From: Mesorhizobium sp.
GTDB taxonomy: Bacteria > Pseudomonadota > Alphaproteobacteria > Rhizobiales > Rhizobiaceae
Assembly: GCF_017306585.1 (NCBI RefSeq)
Contig: NZ_JAFKIC010000161.1
Span: 1-36,233 of the forward strand
Direction of reading: 5' to 3'
DNA length: 36,233 bases
Positions 33,454 to 36,233 of the stretch are shown here, in pieces (position 1 is the first letter of the stretch; every line of letters starts with the position of its first letter). The notes beneath the pieces are model-generated. The model was not told where the DNA came from and searched no databases. It worked only from the letters and a program-made list of their open reading frames with translations. Both the position numbers and the translations under genes were made by a program.

Positions 33454-33481
33454 GATCCTACTGCGTGGCCGCAGTAGGATC
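33454..33481. repeat. Perfect 12-bp inverted repeat after galU
   Basis: GATCCTACTGCG (33454-33465), loop TGGC, CGCAGTAGGATC (33470-33481). It sits between convergent galU and the beta-barrel gene. There is no U tract on either strand. Perhaps a bidirectional boundary or a site for a dyad-binding protein. Confidence 0.7.
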
Positions 33482-33588
33482 GAACTCACGTACCCAAACA
33501 TACGCTCCGTTCCGGTTCTCGGTATCAGCCATTCTCGACTCGGCCTGACCTGAATCTCAACACATCCTTGGCGTGGTGCGTAAGCTGC

Positions 33589-35376
33589 TCAGCGCTGCAC
33601 CTTCACGCCGAGATAGATGCTGTTGGCCGTATAGTCGCGGCCGGGCAGGTTGCTGGTCAGCTTCTCGGTCCTGAGCCGGGTCGTGAGGCCGGCATAGCGG
33701 TTCAGCCACCAGGTCAGCCCGGTCTCGGCGCTCAGGATCCGGTCATGGCCGTCGATGCCGACATAGTCGCGCCAGTCGAGGCCGAGGGCCGCATTGGCGG
33801 TAAGGTTGGCGCGGATCTGGCGCTCGGCCGTCAGGCGGCCGGAATAGAGGATATCGCCGCTTTCGCCAGCGGTGGTCGTGGTCTCGACGGTGGTCTTGCC
33901 GGTCAGGCCGATCGTGGTGCCGCGCTCGGGCGACCATTTGAGGTCGGCGTTGACGGTGGCGCCCGAAATTGGCTCCAGGGTCTTGTCGTCGATCGCTTCG
34001 CGCAGCCATCCGGCCGAGAATTCGCCCGACAGTTTCTCGCCCATGTCGAGCTGGACGCCGGCGCGCGCGCCGAGGCGCGTCGAGGAGCGCTCGAAGCCCT
34101 CATTGTCGATGCGCTGGTCGTAGATCCGGCGGCCGACCTCGATCTCCGTGAACGGCGTGAGGGCCGGGGAGATCTCGTAGCCGGTGCGCAGGGTTGCCGT
34201 GTAGAGCGTGTTGTCCTGGTCCTTCTGCGACAGCGAGGTGCCGTCCGAGAGCTTGGCGTCGCCGTAGAAGTCGTGCGAGACCGCGCCGGTGAGCGTGTAC
34301 TGCATCTTGCCGACGGCCTTTTCGACGCCGAGGCTGCCGTCGATCGTCTGGCGCAGCGGCTGCGTGCTGACGCCGGCGATGGCATCGGGAGAAGAGGCGG
34401 ATTCCGGCACGGCTTCGTAGCCGAGCTTGGCGATGGCGCGCAGCTCATTGTCGAGATCGACATTGAGCTGGCCCTCGATGCGGCCTTGCGCATTGTGAAC
34501 CTGATAGCCCGACAGCGTTTCGCGAAAGAGGCCATAGCCGTCGATGGTGGCGGAGTTTTCACGCCAGTCGGAAACAGCCGAGAAACGCAGCGCGGTTTCG
34601 GACAGCAAGGCCGAGGTGCCGGCGCTGCTCGAATCACCGTTGGTGGTCGCGGTCAGGCCCTGTTCGATCGTCGGACGGATGACGAAGGAACCCCATTTGA
34701 CGCCGGGTGCGGCGAAGGGATCGTCCTCTGCCTTCTTTTTCTGGCCCTCTATGGCGGCGGTGCGCTCGGCGCCGGCGTCGAGCTTCTGCCTGTCGACGCT
34801 GTCGATGGTCAGCGCGCGGCGGTTGGCCGCGTCCTGGTCGGTGACGGCATCGCCATTGTCGTCAGCCGCGTTCGCGCTGCCGGTCGTTGTCGGGTCCGTC
34901 GCCTTGGCGGGGTTCTTTTTCTTCTTTTTCGAGGTGGCGGCGGTCTTGCCCTTGTCCTGGTCGGCCGCTTTCTGATCGGTGGCCGAGGGGCGACGGCGCG
35001 GCTTTGGCGGTGTCGGATTGTCCGCGGCGCTGTCGTCGGTCGCGGCGGGCGGATCGAAGACGCTGCCGGTGGCGGTAGCGTCGTTGGGGTCCGTATTGTC
35101 CGGCACGGCGCCGGCGCTGGCCGGCAGATAGGTGCGAGGCGGGGCGTTGTCCTGCGCGGCCGGCGGCTGCTGGCCCTGGCTGGCCATGGCAAGCTGCCTG
35201 GCCTTGCGTTGCTGGTCGGACAGGATCGCCGATTCCGACACTTCGCCGCGCAGTTCGGCTTCCTGGGCATGGAGGGGTGTCGGGCGCAGCAGCGCGAACA
35301 TACTGGTCGCCAGTAGCAGGGCGCAGAACGCCTTGCCTTGCCGTGCTCTCGATTTTTCTCGCTGGGCCCCGGACAT
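33589..35376 (-). CDS. Outer-membrane beta-barrel protein (BBP2_2-like)
   Basis: About 595 residues. A signal peptide (FCALLLATSMFALLRPTPLHAQ) is followed by a long disordered, charged region (about 45-205) rich in Pro, Lys, Asp and Thr with a KKKKK run. Then comes a C-terminal region of about 370 residues of alternating amphipathic strands with Gly and aromatic girdle residues (WGSFVIRPTIEQG, LYTATLRTGYEIS, SIYLGVKVQR). This fits the putative porin-2 group often found near rhizobial polysaccharide genes. Start at ATG 35376, with GTG codons at 35382 and 35385 as alternatives; no strong ribosome site. Export of a polysaccharide or small solute is inferred only. Confidence 0.78.
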   Translation of the reverse strand: MSGAQREKSRARQGKAFCALLLATSMFALLRPTPLHAQEAELRGEVSESAILSDQQRKARQLAMASQGQQPPAAQDNAPPRTYLPASAGAVPDNTDPNDATATGSVFDPPAATDDSAADNPTPPKPRRRPSATDQKAADQDKGKTAATSKKKKKNPAKATDPTTTGSANAADDNGDAVTDQDAANRRALTIDSVDRQKLDAGAERTAAIEGQKKKAEDDPFAAPGVKWGSFVIRPTIEQGLTATTNGDSSSAGTSALLSETALRFSAVSDWRENSATIDGYGLFRETLSGYQVHNAQGRIEGQLNVDLDNELRAIAKLGYEAVPESASSPDAIAGVSTQPLRQTIDGSLGVEKAVGKMQYTLTGAVSHDFYGDAKLSDGTSLSQKDQDNTLYTATLRTGYEISPALTPFTEIEVGRRIYDQRIDNEGFERSSTRLGARAGVQLDMGEKLSGEFSAGWLREAIDDKTLEPISGATVNADLKWSPERGTTIGLTGKTTVETTTTAGESGDILYSGRLTAERQIRANLTANAALGLDWRDYVGIDGHDRILSAETGLTWWLNRYAGLTTRLRTEKLTSNLPGRDYTANSIYLGVKVQR

Positions 35377-35583
35377 CGCCACCACTGCTTGCGCGGCGCA
35401 TGCGCGCCATACTTACCGAACCGTAAATGCGGATGGTTAACGGAGGGTTGAGGCGGCGGCTTTCCGACGGGTTAAAGCGCCGCTGTTTGCGGCATCGGGT
35501 GATGCGCTCCAGCGTTGAGCGGTCCGGCTGTGATTGCCATTTCCGTTGGACAGGCGGCCGGCAAAGCGCTAATCGCATCAGCC

Positions 35584-36233
35584 ATGCATGCGAGACCTCT
35601 CGATAAGAAGCCCCTGGATGGCCAGGCGTCGATCGAATCGGCACTGAGAACGGTGGCAACCGAGCAGGCGGGAATAGCCGCCCTGGCCGAAGCGCTGGAG
35701 AACGGACTGGCCGCGCCCTTCGCGCAAGCCGTCGACTTGATCTCCAACATCGAAGGCCGGCTCATCGTCACCGGCGTCGGCAAAAGCGGCCATATCGGCT
35801 CGAAGATCGCGGCGACTCTGGCTTCGACCGGCACACCGGCTTTCTTCGTCCACCCCGTCGAGGCCAATCACGGCGATCTCGGCATGATCGCAAAGGACGA
35901 CGCCATCATCGCCATCTCGTGGTCGGGCGAGAGCAAGGAGATGATGGGCATCGTCGCCTATTCCAGGCGTTTTTCCATTCCGCTCATCGCGATCACCTCC
36001 GGCGAGACATCGGCGCTGGCGCGTGCCGCCGACGTCGTGCTGCTCCTGCCGCGTGCGCCTGAAGCCTGCCCGCACGGCCTGGCGCCGACGACGTCGACGC
36101 TGCTGCAGCTGGTCGTCGGCGACGCGCTGGCGATCGCGCTGCTCGAGGCGCGCGGCTTCACACCAGACCATTTCCGCACCTTCCATCCGGGCGGTCAGCT
36201 TGGCGCCAATCTGACGATGGTTTCGGAAATCAT
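35584..36233 (+). CDS. kdsD: Arabinose-5-phosphate isomerase (KdsD/KpsF), 3' end outside window
   Basis: The first 216 codons are present; the gene runs off the right edge before the CBS domain pair. The SIS domain is clear: LIVTGVGKSGHIGSKIAATLASTGTPAFFVHPVEANHGDLG, SWSGESKEM and HGLAPTTSTL. The enzyme isomerises ribulose-5-phosphate to arabinose-5-phosphate, the first step to the Kdo sugar of lipopolysaccharide or K antigen. Start at ATG 35584, where the protein begins MHARPLDKKP; an in-frame GTG at 35530 is possible. It is divergent from the beta-barrel gene. GutQ-like variants cannot be separated from this fragment. Confidence 0.88.
   Translation, partial: MHARPLDKKPLDGQASIESALRTVATEQAGIAALAEALENGLAAPFAQAVDLISNIEGRLIVTGVGKSGHIGSKIAATLASTGTPAFFVHPVEANHGDLGMIAKDDAIIAISWSGESKEMMGIVAYSRRFSIPLIAITSGETSALARAADVVLLLPRAPEACPHGLAPTTSTLLQLVVGDALAIALLEARGFTPDHFRTFHPGGQLGANLTMVSEI

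Noticed and set aside
33454-33500. tRNA-like T-arm (GTTCGATCC on the minus strand) in the galU downstream hairpin
   Set aside because: The flanking bases cannot form the T stem, and no acceptor, anticodon or D arm is present; the match is a by-product of the inverted repeat.
33568-35316. 582-codon plus-strand frame rich in Gly and Val
   Set aside because: Antisense to the beta-barrel gene, which has a signal peptide and barrel-like strands; the plus-strand frame has neither start context nor motifs.

Overview
The window looks like a chromosomal segment of a rhizobial alphaproteobacterium, most likely Mesorhizobium or a close relative. This is inferred from high GC, a CpdR-type receiver, a minus-strand sRNA of the suhB/MmgR type beside an inositol-monophosphatase-family gene, a ROSE-type thermometer ahead of a small heat-shock gene, and the protein sequences themselves. 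No phage, IS element, CRISPR array or plasmid function was seen.

Layout. (1) 1-7221 is a carbohydrate or polyol catabolic locus. A LacI-type repressor, a Gfo/Idh/MocA dehydrogenase, a fused CoA-transferase, an enoyl-CoA hydratase-like protein and a damaged aldehyde dehydrogenase are read leftward with overlapping stops and starts. A sugar-binding protein of an ABC importer follows and leaves the window. A DUF993 (aldolase-fold) gene is read rightward. Two near-identical LacI operators sit in the two divergent promoters. (2) 7322-10792 is a three-gene cassette: gmd and fcl make GDP-L-fucose, and the third gene is a putative fucosyltransferase with a TPR-like tail. It ends next to a tRNA-Val. 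(3) 10867-13623 holds tRNA-Val(GAC), cpdR, an N-formylglutamate amidohydrolase-family gene, the sRNA, and a histidinol-phosphatase/IMPase-family gene. (4) 13645-16089 holds an AraC regulator with a cysteine-rich N-terminus, a DUF1127 protein, a tiny Cys-rich protein and an alpha/beta hydrolase. (5) 16436-17106 is a complete heat-shock unit: RpoH promoter, ROSE-like leader, hsp20 and an intrinsic terminator. (6) 17125-25014 holds threonine aldolase and the two glutamate synthase subunits. (7) 25168-29711 holds a Tat-exported peptide-type binding protein, a 2-keto-4-pentenoate hydratase-like enzyme and a quinone reductase, divergent from a LysR regulator. (8) 29796-36233 concerns the envelope: a degenerate SGNH (DUF459) protein, an MltB-like lytic transglycosylase, galU, a large beta-barrel protein and the start of kdsD.

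The most promising undescribed system is region 1, a regulated set of enzymes whose combination matches no pathway I can name. Next are the fucosyltransferase cassette and the cysteine-rich AraC neighbourhood. Functions are read from motifs and context only; no database search was possible.
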